NCBI RefSeq assembly: GCF_031846185.1
Contig: NZ_JAVRIF010000010.1
Coordinates: 62,001 to 126,000, forward strand
From: Thalassotalea_H castellviae
GTDB lineage: Bacteria > Pseudomonadota > Gammaproteobacteria > Enterobacterales > Alteromonadaceae
Length of the DNA stretch: 64,000 bases
Direction: 5' to 3'
Below the pieces are notes generated by a model. The model was not told the origin of the DNA. It was given only the letters and a program-made list of their open reading frames with translations, and made no database searches. Shown in pieces: positions 25,697-34,280 of the stretch. Each line of letters opens with the position of its first letter. The stretch's first letter is position 1. Position numbers and translations under genes: made by a program.

Positions 25697-26923
25697 TTAA
25701 AACCAATACATAAATTGAACGGCCCACATACTCCACCTACGCTGATTATTTAATTCCTTATTTGGCGAAATAACTGGCGTTAATCGTGACGTACCCTCAA
25801 CCCAATGGTGCTCTACATTAATCCTCATATTGTCTGCTAACAGATAAGATCCTCCAATAGTGATATCATTTTGATAGGCAAAGTAACTTGGAATTGCTCC
25901 CCCTGAATTTTTCTCCAATTGACTACCATTTTTATCTTTTTTATCGGCATAAAATTTTTCAACTCTCGCTAATAATGACAATTGATTATTATATTGAAAT
26001 CTTGATTGAATATATGCCCCTAAGCCTGTAGCGCCTCTTCGATAATCCTCAAAATAAAATCCCCTTTGAGTAAATTTTGATTGGGTAATTTCGCCACTAA
26101 ATTCCCACTTTTCCCCTTCATAAAGAAAATTACCGGCTAATTGCTGGAAACTAAATAGGCCATCGGCATAAAAGTCAGTATTCGCTCGCTCATAATAAAA
26201 ATCAGAATCAAGCACTGAAAAACCAAACTGCCATGGAGAAAAAAGCGGTTGCCAATAAAGACTTGCTTGGGCATCAAATCTCTGTTTGCCTTTGCCTTTC
26301 ACTAAGTCACCCAAAAGTAATTTGACATCTTTAGTATCTAACGACGATGAACCATAGTTAAAATATAAATCAAAATCTCCATAGTTATTAGAGCTATAAG
26401 CCACCTTAGCAGAAAAGCCATCACTCCCCATGGCGATGTCTCGAAAGCCATCAAAATATTTAGCCTGTGGCAGAATAATGCTTGGTCTAGCATGAGGAAC
26501 ATCGCGTGTGCTTGAATACAAAAAGTTGTTATTTTTGAATCGGCCCAAGTATAGATTCACTAACCAATGTTCATCTTGAAAGACAGCAAAATCTAGCAGA
26601 GCATAATCAATCCTTGCTCCTTCAACATAACGATTTCCACCATCTAAATAAACAGCTTGGCCCGTCACCCTAAAATAATCGTTGAGTTGATATGAACCAT
26701 TGATGCCTATTTCTGTTAACTCGGCGGAAACATCCCCGTCATTATTAACAAAAGTACTGCCGTCAACATCGATTAAACCTTGTGCGATGAAACCATGCAC
26801 TTGCCATGCTTCATTATTATTGTTTTGCCCAAGAGCTTGAGCAACGAAAAACAAGGTAATGAAAGCCATGATAAATCGCGTTTTAGCTTTAAAATAACTG
26901 CTATATTGAAATTTTAATAACAT
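25697..26923 (-). CDS. Porin-like outer-membrane protein of the c-di-GMP operon
   Basis: 408 residues. The export signal is long (hydrophobic core IMAFITLFFVAQALG around residues 18-32). The mature part has beta-strand alternation throughout (WQVHGFIAQGLIDVDG, then YFRVTGQAVYLDGGNRY) and ends in aromatic Trp-Phe (VQFMYWF), the usual BAM signal. AAGGAAG lies nine bases before ATG 26923, inside the preceding gene, which it overlaps by 23 nt. It probably forms a channel for an unknown small solute. Confidence 0.8.
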   Translation of the reverse strand: MLLKFQYSSYFKAKTRFIMAFITLFFVAQALGQNNNNEAWQVHGFIAQGLIDVDGSTFVNNDGDVSAELTEIGINGSYQLNDYFRVTGQAVYLDGGNRYVEGARIDYALLDFAVFQDEHWLVNLYLGRFKNNNFLYSSTRDVPHARPSIILPQAKYFDGFRDIAMGSDGFSAKVAYSSNNYGDFDLYFNYGSSSLDTKDVKLLLGDLVKGKGKQRFDAQASLYWQPLFSPWQFGFSVLDSDFYYERANTDFYADGLFSFQQLAGNFLYEGEKWEFSGEITQSKFTQRGFYFEDYRRGATGLGAYIQSRFQYNNQLSLLARVEKFYADKKDKNGSQLEKNSGGAIPSYFAYQNDITIGGSYLLADNMRINVEHHWVEGTSRLTPVISPNKELNNQRRWSMWAVQFMYWF

Positions 26924-27305
26924 TTACATCTGCTTCCTTATTGAAATCATCAACATATCCAATTGCCCCAGGGGTATTGCTAACAGCTTTAAGTAATGCA
27001 TCTTGAGATTGAACCACCGTTGGTGCTACGCCTAATCCTGAAAACGTTAACTTATTCCAAATCCGATCAAGCTTATATGGGAATATATTTAATATATTTT
27101 TTGAAAAGTTTTTATGAATGACATGCTGGCTTGGTAAAACGAAAACAACAATGGGGGTATTATTTGCCCAACGTATTTGTCGTATTGAATAAATACGTCT
27201 AAGTTGGGCTGTGGTCATTGTGTCTACATTTACAGAAGCATGAGTAATCACATGCATCGCCTTACTGGGCGATGCAATTGTGATACTTAACACTATCAAG
27301 CACAA
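26901..27305 (-). CDS. Short PstS-like periplasmic binding protein; unusual start
   Basis: About 134 residues, with an export signal ending ASPSKA. VDTMTTAQLRRIYSIRQIRW and PGAIGYVDDFN are the blocks of phosphate/PBP-like domains, but the protein is only half the usual length. The first codon given (27305) is TTG; no ATG exists in the open frame before it. Extending upstream adds INRILSL, with the basic residue a signal peptide needs, from an ATC codon at 27323 that has AGGGA seven bases before it. So either a rare start codon is used or an ATG was lost. It is first gene of the operon with the porin and the GGDEF/EAL protein. Confidence 0.7.
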   Translation of the reverse strand: MCLIVLSITIASPSKAMHVITHASVNVDTMTTAQLRRIYSIRQIRWANNTPIVVFVLPSQHVIHKNFSKNILNIFPYKLDRIWNKLTFSGLGVAPTVVQSQDALLKAVSNTPGAIGYVDDFNKEADVNVIKISI

Positions 27306-27323
27306 AGAAAGAATACGGTTGAT

Positions 27324-27655
27324 GACGATATCCCTATCAATTAATCCAAAACAATAATGAACAGTATGGAATAAACTTCATACTGTAAACTTGCTAAGTC
27401 CCTAAAAAATCAGCAATTAGAAACTCAGTAATCAATTATAAGTTTAGCTAAAACTAATTAAATAACAAAACTTTATCTTGCCAGCTTTTACAACAAAAGA
27501 GATTAGACCAGTATTTTGCTGCTAAATTCGTCGAAAACACTATAATAATCGAAAAATTGATTTAATTTGTTGAATTAATCATAAAGAATTCCATCGCAAC
27601 GTTTTTTATGTGATGATAAACACAATAATGGCTTTTATTAGGTATTTCTCAGAAA
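27324..27655. other. Divergent promoter region between the binding-protein operon and aroQ
   Basis: About 330 AT-rich nt containing both promoters. An inverted repeat ACAGTATG/CATACTGT (27361-27368 and 27379-27386) lies about 55 nt upstream of the binding-protein gene and could be an operator. Nothing else is recognised. Confidence 0.45.
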
Positions 27656-28111
27656 ATGACAACAAAGTTTAAAGTTTTAGTGTTAAATGGCCCGAATTTA
27701 AATATGTTAGGCAAGCGTGAACCTGAAATATATGGCTCATTGTCTCTTGATGAGATAATAAACGATTTAGTGCTGCGTGCTAATAATCTTGACATTGAAC
27801 TTACTCATTTCCAATCAAATGCTGAATTCGAAATGATTGATGAAATACATAAAGCATTTCAAGTGGTAGATTTTATTATTATCAACCCTGCGGCTTTCAC
27901 CCACACCAGTGTTGCATTAAGAGATGCCTTGTTATCAGTAAATATCCCTTTTATTGAAGTGCATTTATCTAACGTGCATGCCAGAGAAAATTTTAGACAA
28001 CATTCGTATTTATCGGATGTTGCACAAGGCGTGATTTGTGGTTTAGGCCCTATAGGTTATGGCTATGCTTTAACAAGCGCGCATCAGTACTTAACCAAGA
28101 ATTTGTCATAA
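27656..28111 (+). CDS. aroQ: 3-dehydroquinate dehydratase, type II
   Basis: The 151-residue enzyme converts 3-dehydroquinate to 3-dehydroshikimate in the shikimate pathway. VLNGPNLNMLGKREPEIYG includes the flexible lid Arg and the catalytic Tyr, and EVHLSNVHARENFR and HSYLSDVAQGVICGLG are further signatures. It forms the conserved aroQ-accB-accC cluster of Gammaproteobacteria. Confidence 0.97.
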   Translation: MTTKFKVLVLNGPNLNMLGKREPEIYGSLSLDEIINDLVLRANNLDIELTHFQSNAEFEMIDEIHKAFQVVDFIIINPAAFTHTSVALRDALLSVNIPFIEVHLSNVHARENFRQHSYLSDVAQGVICGLGPIGYGYALTSAHQYLTKNLS

Positions 28112-28172
28112 TTGATGTAAAAATATCAATTATAAACTTACACAATATATAAACAGTTAAAAAGGTAATCTC

Positions 28173-28628
28173 ATGGATATTCGTAAAATAAAAAAATTAA
28201 TAGAACTAGTTGAAGAATCAGGGATCAACGAACTAGAAATTTCTGAAGGTGAAGAATCAGTAAGAATTAGTCGTGGTGGCACAGTAATGCAAGCTGCACC
28301 AATGGTTCAACAAGCTGCACCAGTAGCAAGTGCTGCTCCAGCACCGGCACCAGCAACTCCATCGGCTGAACCTGCAGCTCCAGCAGCATTATCAGGTCAT
28401 ATTGTTCGATCTCCAATGGTTGGTACTTTCTATGCTTCTGCTTCACCTGATGCACCGGCTTTTGTTGAAGTTGGTCAACACGTTAATGCTGGCGATACAT
28501 TATGTATTTTAGAAGCAATGAAAATGATGAATCAAATTGAAGCGGATAAATCTGGCGTAATTAAAGAGATATTAGCCAATAACGAAGATGCTATTGAATT
28601 CGACCAACCGCTATTCATCATTGAATAA
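28173..28628 (+). CDS. accB: Biotin carboxyl carrier protein of acetyl-CoA carboxylase
   Basis: 151 residues: an N-terminal helical segment (MDIRKIKKLIELVEESGINE), an Ala/Pro-rich linker (about 48-72), then the biotinyl domain with EAMKM, whose Lys carries biotin. It is followed after 24 nt by accC. It shuttles the carboxyl group in the first step of fatty acid synthesis. Confidence 0.97.
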   Translation: MDIRKIKKLIELVEESGINELEISEGEESVRISRGGTVMQAAPMVQQAAPVASAAPAPAPATPSAEPAAPAALSGHIVRSPMVGTFYASASPDAPAFVEVGQHVNAGDTLCILEAMKMMNQIEADKSGVIKEILANNEDAIEFDQPLFIIE

Positions 28629-28652
28629 GCCCACTAAAAGAAGGGTAATTCC

Positions 28653-29999
28653 ATGTTAGATAAAGTACTTATCGCCAATAGAGGCGAAATTGCGTTGAGA
28701 ATACTGCGTGCTTGTAAAGAGCTAGGTATTAAAACTGTTGCTGTTCATTCGACAGCAGACAAAAACCTCAAACATGTTTTATTAGCAGATGAAACCATTT
28801 GTATTGGTAAAGCACCAGCACCTGATAGTTACTTAAATATACCGGCCATTATTACAGCAGCTGAAGTCACAAATGCCGTTGCAATTCATCCTGGTTATGG
28901 CTTTTTAGCGGAAAATGCTGACTTTGCTGAGCAAGTGGAAAAATCAGGCTTTGCTTTTATCGGCCCAAAAGCCGAAAGCATCCGTATTATGGGTGATAAA
29001 GTTGCCGCGATCAAAGCCATGAAAGAAGCTGGGGTACCATGTGTTCCTGGTTCTGACGGGCCGTTAACTGATGATGACGCATTGAATATTGCGCACGGTA
29101 AACGTATTGGTTATCCGGTCATTGTAAAAGCAGCTGGCGGCGGCGGTGGTCGTGGTATGCGTGTTGTTCGCAGTGAAGAAGAGTTGCTAGAAGCAATCGC
29201 TTTAACCAAGAGAGAAGCCGGCACAATTTTCAAAAATGATATGGTTTACATGGAAAAATTCCTTGAAAACCCACGTCATGTTGAAATTCAAATTATTGCC
29301 GATGGGCAAGGCGGCGCTATTCACTTAGGTGAGCGAGATTGTTCTATGCAACGTCGTCATCAAAAGGTAGTTGAAGAAGCACCAGCGCCAGGCATTACTC
29401 CGGAAATGCGCGCTAAAATTGGTGAACGATGCTGTAAAGCGTGTATTGATATTAACTATCGCGGTGCTGGTACGTTTGAATTTTTGTATGAAAACGGCGA
29501 GTTCTATTTCATTGAAATGAATACCCGTATTCAAGTTGAACACCCCGTTACCGAAATGATCACCGGTGTTGATTTAATTAAAGAGCAATTACGTGTTGCT
29601 GCTGGTCAGCCGTTATCTTATACCCAAGAAGATATAAAAATTGCAGGGCATTCAATTGAATGTCGTATTAATGCTGAAGATCCACGTACTTTTATTCCTT
29701 CACCGGGTAAAATCACCCGCTTTCATCCTCCGGGGGGAATGGGTGTGCGTTGGGACTCTCATATTTATGCAGATTATTCAGTACCACCACATTATGATTC
29801 GATGATCGGTAAGCTTATTACCTACGGTGATAACCGTGATGTGGCCATTGCTCGGATGCGCAATGCATTAAATGAATTAGTGATTGACGGTATTAAAACC
29901 AACATTGCCTTACATCAAGATATTTTAAATGATCAAGGGTTTGTCAATGGCGGTGCAAATATCCATTATTTAGAAAAGAAACTTTCTGAAAACGAATAA
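28653..29999 (+). CDS. accC: Biotin carboxylase subunit of acetyl-CoA carboxylase
   Basis: The 448-residue ATP-grasp enzyme carboxylates the biotin on AccB. LIANRGEIALRILRACKELG, the glycine-rich ATP lid KAAGGGGGRGMR, and FIEMNTRIQVEHPVTE are all present. The length is that of the single-subunit bacterial form. It is the last gene of the aroQ-accBC run and is followed by a terminator. Confidence 0.98.
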   Translation: MLDKVLIANRGEIALRILRACKELGIKTVAVHSTADKNLKHVLLADETICIGKAPAPDSYLNIPAIITAAEVTNAVAIHPGYGFLAENADFAEQVEKSGFAFIGPKAESIRIMGDKVAAIKAMKEAGVPCVPGSDGPLTDDDALNIAHGKRIGYPVIVKAAGGGGGRGMRVVRSEEELLEAIALTKREAGTIFKNDMVYMEKFLENPRHVEIQIIADGQGGAIHLGERDCSMQRRHQKVVEEAPAPGITPEMRAKIGERCCKACIDINYRGAGTFEFLYENGEFYFIEMNTRIQVEHPVTEMITGVDLIKEQLRVAAGQPLSYTQEDIKIAGHSIECRINAEDPRTFIPSPGKITRFHPPGGMGVRWDSHIYADYSVPPHYDSMIGKLITYGDNRDVAIARMRNALNELVIDGIKTNIALHQDILNDQGFVNGGANIHYLEKKLSENE

Positions 30000-30016
30000 T
30001 CCTTCTTCTCGCTGAT

Positions 30017-30043
30017 AAAAAGCCTGCTTATGCAGGCTTTTTT
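30017..30043 (+). terminator. Terminator after accC
   Basis: GCCTGC (30022-30027) pairs with GCAGGC (30032-30037), flanked by A and T runs. Confidence 0.88.
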
Positions 30044-30082
30044 GTTTAAACTATCTGTGAATTTATTACAGGTGACCAATTC

Positions 30083-30673
30083 ATGCACAAACTAATAACT
30101 GCAATATTTATTATTCTATATTCATTAAATGCCCAAGCTGATGCGCCTTTAGTATCAATTGATAGTCATGAGCAGTTTTTCAATAACATCAAACAGCATT
30201 GTGGTAAGGCATATGCGGGAACAGTTACTGTAGATAATGCCAAAGGTGATGGGTTTGCTAACAAACAACTAATTATGCATGTTAGAAGTTGTAGCGATAA
30301 CACCCTACAGATTCCATTTCATGTTGGTGAAGATGCTTCGAGAACCTGGATTATTACAAAAACCGGCTCAGGATTATCTCTAAAGCACGATCATCGACAC
30401 AAAGATGGCAGTAACGATGAATTAACTATGTACGGTGGCCATACAGTTGACGCAGGTTGGCCACAAGTACAATCTTTTCCAGCGGACCAATACTCTAAAG
30501 AAACATTTGTTCGCGGTGGAATTCCACAATCGATAGGCAATACTTGGCAGATGTATATCTATCCGGAGAAATTCACTTATCGTTTAATTAGGCAAGGTAG
30601 AGAGTTCCGCGTAGATTTTGACTTAACAAAACCCATTAAAACACCTGATGCTCCATGGGGATACCACGATTAA
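30083..30673 (+). CDS. Exported protein of unknown function
   Basis: 196 residues with a signal peptide (MHKLITAIFIILYSLNAQA). The mature protein has two Cys (KQHCGKAY and VRSCSDN), several His (LKHDHRHKDG) and a GGIPQS/IYPEKFTYRLIRQGREFRVDFDL end. It resembles conserved periplasmic proteins of Alteromonadales that I cannot name. It is an independent transcript between the accC terminator and the small Cys-rich genes. Confidence 0.75.
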   Translation: MHKLITAIFIILYSLNAQADAPLVSIDSHEQFFNNIKQHCGKAYAGTVTVDNAKGDGFANKQLIMHVRSCSDNTLQIPFHVGEDASRTWIITKTGSGLSLKHDHRHKDGSNDELTMYGGHTVDAGWPQVQSFPADQYSKETFVRGGIPQSIGNTWQMYIYPEKFTYRLIRQGREFRVDFDLTKPIKTPDAPWGYHD

Positions 30674-30724
30674 TCGAGACTATTTAAACATCTTGACGAA
30701 AAACTTTAAGAGCTAATTCATCCT

Positions 30725-30889
30725 ATGTCTGAATTATTAGAAAAACCACAACCACCAGCCGAAGGTGAATGTTGCGATAGAGCTTGTACCCCTTGTGTGT
30801 GGGATCTTTACTATGCAGAACGTAAAAAATGGCGTTTACAACAAGTTGAACTGCAAGAAAAAGCAGCAAATCAAAAAGATGATGATTAA
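30725..30889 (+). CDS. Oxidoreductase-like domain mini-protein, copy 1
   Basis: 54 residues: MSELLEKPQPPAEGECCDRA followed by CTPCVWDLYYAE. The CCxxxCxPCVWDxY pattern is that of the short 'oxidoreductase-like, N-terminal' family (Pfam Oxidored-like) of unknown function; the four Cys suggest metal binding or redox chemistry. The C-terminal half is a charged helix. Its stop lies six bases before the next gene, a paralogue with the same motif. Confidence 0.75.
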   Translation: MSELLEKPQPPAEGECCDRACTPCVWDLYYAERKKWRLQQVELQEKAANQKDDD

Positions 30890-30895
30890 TGTTAA

Positions 30896-31096
30896 ATGAA
30901 CATGAATAATCCTTTAAACACTAAACCTGTGCCGCCTGCTGATGATGATTGCTGTGGCGGCGGATCATGTTCTCCTTGCGTATGGGATCAATATTATGCT
31001 GACTTAACGCAGTGGCAACAACAAACAGAAAATCGGGAAGATTCCCGACAATCCCCCCTCTTTTCAAAACAAAGTAAAGAGACTACTTACCGATAA
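30896..31096 (+). CDS. Oxidoreductase-like domain mini-protein, copy 2
   Basis: 66 residues (64 if the second Met at 30902 is used). DDCCGGGSCSPCVWDQYYAD repeats the CC-x4-C-x2-CVWDxYY motif of the preceding gene, so the pair is a tandem duplication that has diverged outside the motif. It has a weak ribosome site and is probably translated from the same transcript as copy 1. Confidence 0.72.
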   Translation: MNMNNPLNTKPVPPADDDCCGGGSCSPCVWDQYYADLTQWQQQTENREDSRQSPLFSKQSKETTYR

Positions 31097-31140
31097 ACCT
31101 TCTTTTTAAGTAGGTTAAATAACGAGACTCTCCCTCGTCG

Positions 31141-32340
31141 TTAATTTTTTAAATTTGTATTCACCCAATGTGGAAGTTGGCATAACAAAACCACAATAAC
31201 CGAACACCACATTAACAGTGCAAAAGGCAATGCACTGCCATCATAAAAATACGCAAGAATTGGCCCAGCAAGTGAGCCGATACCAAACCTTAATGTGCCA
31301 ATAACCGCCGTGGCTGTGCCTGATTCTCGATTAAACCCTAATAATATCAAGGCATCTGTATTGACGGCAATCATTGAAATACTACCCATCAAAGGTAACA
31401 AAACCGCCACTGTATAAATAAGGGGTAACTGAAAATACTGCGCAATAACTAATCCACTGGAAGCTAATAAAGCAACCACTAAACCGTACGATTGCATTTT
31501 TCTTGAACCCTTTCTAGTCACTAAACGAGTGTTAATAAAATGTGCCGTCATCAAAGTCATGACGTTAATGCCAAATAAAAAACTAAAGGCAAATTCAGAC
31601 ACCTTAAAAACAGTTAAATACACAAAAGGAATTGCGGTAATAAAAGCAAAAAAAGCTAAAGAAATAGCCATAGAGCTCAATAAATCTAATTGCGATTTTT
31701 TATGACCGAAAACAATTTTATATCGTGCTAAAAAACTCACCCTTTTTACTTCGACAACTTGTTTTCTTTCCGGTAAAAAGCGATAAGCCAGACATAAAAT
31801 TAACAAGCTATATATGCCCAAAACCGTGAAAATTGCTTGCCAACTATGTAATAACAATACACTGCCAATACTCGGGGCTATCATAGGTGCAACCATCATT
31901 ATCATAGAAACATAAGAAAAGCCTTTGGCCGTATTATTACCATAACGTTCTTTTATTGTTCCTGGCACAACAACCGTGGCTGCGCTACTTATAAACGCTT
32001 GCGCAAATCTTAAAGTTAAAAAGTGTTCAATTGATGTTACAAAAGGAATCGCAAAACTGACGAGTGTAAAGCCTGAAATGCCTATGATGACTAATGTTCG
32101 TCGGCGATATTTGTCTGCCAATGGGCCAAAAAATAATAACCCTAATGCATAACCTAACAAATAAATGCTTAAGCTATTTTGAACAGACGACATATCAGTA
32201 GATAATTGCGCGGCAATAATAGGCATTGCCGGTAAATACATATCAATGGCTAAAGGTGAAACAGCAATGATTGAAGCTAATAATGGTAATAATAGCTTTA
32301 ACGAAACTTGGTGATTAGTTTGCTCAGAAGTTGTCATCAT
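31141..32340 (-). CDS. Bcr/CflA family multidrug efflux MFS transporter
   Basis: The 399-residue protein has twelve membrane spans. PLAIDMYLPAMPIIAAQLS in the first span region and GPLADKYRRRTLVIIG (MFS motif A) are typical of the Bcr/CflA (DHA1) group, which export drugs such as bicyclomycin by proton exchange. Its start overlaps the MocR regulator stop by four bases (ATGA), so the two are translationally coupled and the regulator probably controls the exporter. Confidence 0.9.
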   Translation of the reverse strand: MMTTSEQTNHQVSLKLLLPLLASIIAVSPLAIDMYLPAMPIIAAQLSTDMSSVQNSLSIYLLGYALGLLFFGPLADKYRRRTLVIIGISGFTLVSFAIPFVTSIEHFLTLRFAQAFISSAATVVVPGTIKERYGNNTAKGFSYVSMIMMVAPMIAPSIGSVLLLHSWQAIFTVLGIYSLLILCLAYRFLPERKQVVEVKRVSFLARYKIVFGHKKSQLDLLSSMAISLAFFAFITAIPFVYLTVFKVSEFAFSFLFGINVMTLMTAHFINTRLVTRKGSRKMQSYGLVVALLASSGLVIAQYFQLPLIYTVAVLLPLMGSISMIAVNTDALILLGFNRESGTATAVIGTLRFGIGSLAGPILAYFYDGSALPFALLMWCSVIVVLLCQLPHWVNTNLKN

Positions 32341-33782
32341 TTTTTCGAATACTCAGAAACAAGGCTACCTAAGGTTGCCACCGCGTGATCTATTTTTTCA
32401 CTCCACTTAATACCAAAACTTAATCGCATATAATTTTTATATTGGCCAGAAGGAGAAAATATTTCTCCCGGAGCAAAACTTACCCCTTGCTCAATCGCTT
32501 TAGAAAAAATCTTACTGGTATTAACATGAGAACGACAACGTATCCACAAAACACTTCCTCCTTGCGGTTTTGAAATACACACTTCATGAGGAAAATGTTC
32601 CGCGACAAGTTCTCTCATTCGCTCTAGGTTGTAACGTAAGGTTTTCCTCAACACCTGTAAATGACGATCATATTCGCCACTTAATAAATAATCCGTTAAT
32701 GTCCATTGTTGTAGCATAGCCGTAGAACAAGATTGAGCACGTTTAATTCTTTTAGCTGTTTCTTCAAATTTACCTGGGATCAACCAACCAATCCGATAAC
32801 CAGGAGCAGCAGTTTTCGAAAAAGAAGAACACGTCATCACCAAGCCTTTTTCAGAATATAATTGAGCGGGTACAGGTCTTGTTTCAGTAAAATAAATATC
32901 GCTGTAAACATCATCTTCAATCAGTGGAATATCTCGCGACTCTAACAGTTTGACTAGTGCCTGACGTTGTTCGTTAGTCATCAAAGATCCCAACGGGTTA
33001 TTAATCGCCGTTGAAAATAAGCAAGCCGTTACCTTATGCTGATCGAGTACCTTAGCTAATTCATTAACACACACACCTTCTTCGGTGCAGGTGTAAACTT
33101 CTAGCGCTTTCATCCCTAAACTCTCAATCAGCTCAATTAAACCAAAAAAACAGGGAGACTCAACAGCAATTATATCGCCTCTTTTCGCCACACATTGTAA
33201 GGCAATGGATAGCGCTTCTTGAGCACCGCTCGTGATCACCATGTCCTGATGATTCACATCAACACCTAATTCTTGATACCGTAAGGCTAACGTTAAGCGC
33301 AGTTTTGCATCACCATTAATCGGGCCATAACTCACGGCTTTTTCCGCCACTCGACTTAACACAGAACGCATTAATCGCGCCAAAGCCTTATCTGGTGGAT
33401 GAGCATTAACAGGGTTGGATATTCCTAACGCAACTGTGTCTGGTAAATGAACGGCGTCATATACTTGTTCTATTAAACTTCGACACGATACTTCAACCGG
33501 TTGGCAACAAGCCCATTTAGCTCGCATAGGTAATAAAGTTCTAGCTTGTTTGGCTTTAAGATAATAACCAGATTGTGGACGAGCCGAAATACAACCTTGT
33601 CGTTCAAGCTCAATATAAGCTTGCTTGACAGTTGGCACGCTTATGTCAAATTGTCGACTGAGCTTGCGTAAACTAGGCAGCTTATCTCCTGCTCGTAGTG
33701 CGCCACTTTCAACTTGTCGATCGATAAAATCGATCACTTGCTGATATAAAAATTCTGAAGATGATTTATCGAGTAATCGCAT
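32337..33782 (-). CDS. MocR-type regulator (GntR helix-turn-helix fused to aminotransferase)
   Basis: 481 residues: an N-terminal GntR winged helix (YQQVIDFIDRQVESGALRAG, then LSRQFDISVPTVKQAYIELERQG, about 10-77) and a C-terminal fold-type I aminotransferase domain (ALGISNPVNAHPP, VITSGAQEAL, LIEDDVYSD, and SFSKTAAPGYRIGW with the PLP Lys). MocR proteins use PLP or an amino-compound as effector. It is coupled to the Bcr/CflA exporter downstream. Confidence 0.92.
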   Translation of the reverse strand: MRLLDKSSSEFLYQQVIDFIDRQVESGALRAGDKLPSLRKLSRQFDISVPTVKQAYIELERQGCISARPQSGYYLKAKQARTLLPMRAKWACCQPVEVSCRSLIEQVYDAVHLPDTVALGISNPVNAHPPDKALARLMRSVLSRVAEKAVSYGPINGDAKLRLTLALRYQELGVDVNHQDMVITSGAQEALSIALQCVAKRGDIIAVESPCFFGLIELIESLGMKALEVYTCTEEGVCVNELAKVLDQHKVTACLFSTAINNPLGSLMTNEQRQALVKLLESRDIPLIEDDVYSDIYFTETRPVPAQLYSEKGLVMTCSSFSKTAAPGYRIGWLIPGKFEETAKRIKRAQSCSTAMLQQWTLTDYLLSGEYDRHLQVLRKTLRYNLERMRELVAEHFPHEVCISKPQGGSVLWIRCRSHVNTSKIFSKAIEQGVSFAPGEIFSPSGQYKNYMRLSFGIKWSEKIDHAVATLGSLVSEYSKK

Positions 33783-33936
33783 GATAACGCCGTTTCCAAA
33801 ACCTAAACTTGAATTACAAACTGTATAGGTATCATTTCTATTTTTTTGTGTATGTTATTACATCAAATTTTCCTTAAACTGTCCATCAATCATTCATATC
33901 TCATGACATTTTTGAGATCAAAACCAAGGAGTTTAT

Positions 33937-34098
33937 ATGCGTTTAATCAAATCAATACATTCGTGGTTCAAACAATGGTTTAGTGCAAGTTTTAACAGCA
34001 ATATTTATGAAAGTCTTGCTGCGGTTGAAGCACCATTAAACTCGCTTCGAATAGCTAGATTAGTTAAAGATCAAACTGAGAAATGTTGTCAACGCTAA
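33937..34098 (+). CDS. 53-residue protein of unknown function
   Basis: The frame has an excellent ribosome site (AAGGAG six bases before ATG). The product begins MRLIKSIHSWFKQWFSASFN, a likely amphipathic membrane-binding helix, and ends RLVKDQTEKCCQR with a Cys pair. A strong terminator follows at 34183-34219. It is divergent from the MocR gene across 154 nt. I do not recognise it. Confidence 0.65.
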   Translation: MRLIKSIHSWFKQWFSASFNSNIYESLAAVEAPLNSLRIARLVKDQTEKCCQR

Positions 34099-34182
34099 CT
34101 TAGTTAGTTGTTTTGAATAATGAAACTAGTGACTTCTATCTTTTTTGCAAACCACTTATTTACCTTTAAGTGATATTGCACT

Positions 34183-34219
34183 ACGGCTTGTCGATTCCTT
34201 CCTCTTCAAGCCGTTTTTT
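34183..34219 (+). terminator. Terminator after the 53-residue gene
   Basis: ACGGCTTG (34183-34190) pairs with CAAGCCGT (34207-34214), followed by six T. The loop is 16 nt. Confidence 0.82.
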
Positions 34220-34280
34220 CTGCAACAAATGAACAGTTAGGTTAACGGTTCATTTTTAACAATTTTAATAGCCTTGCACA

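Noticed and set aside
31104..31137. AACGAG/CTCGT stem as a terminator between the mini-proteins and the MFS gene
   Set aside because: The arms pair only with a bulge and the evidence is too weak to list it.
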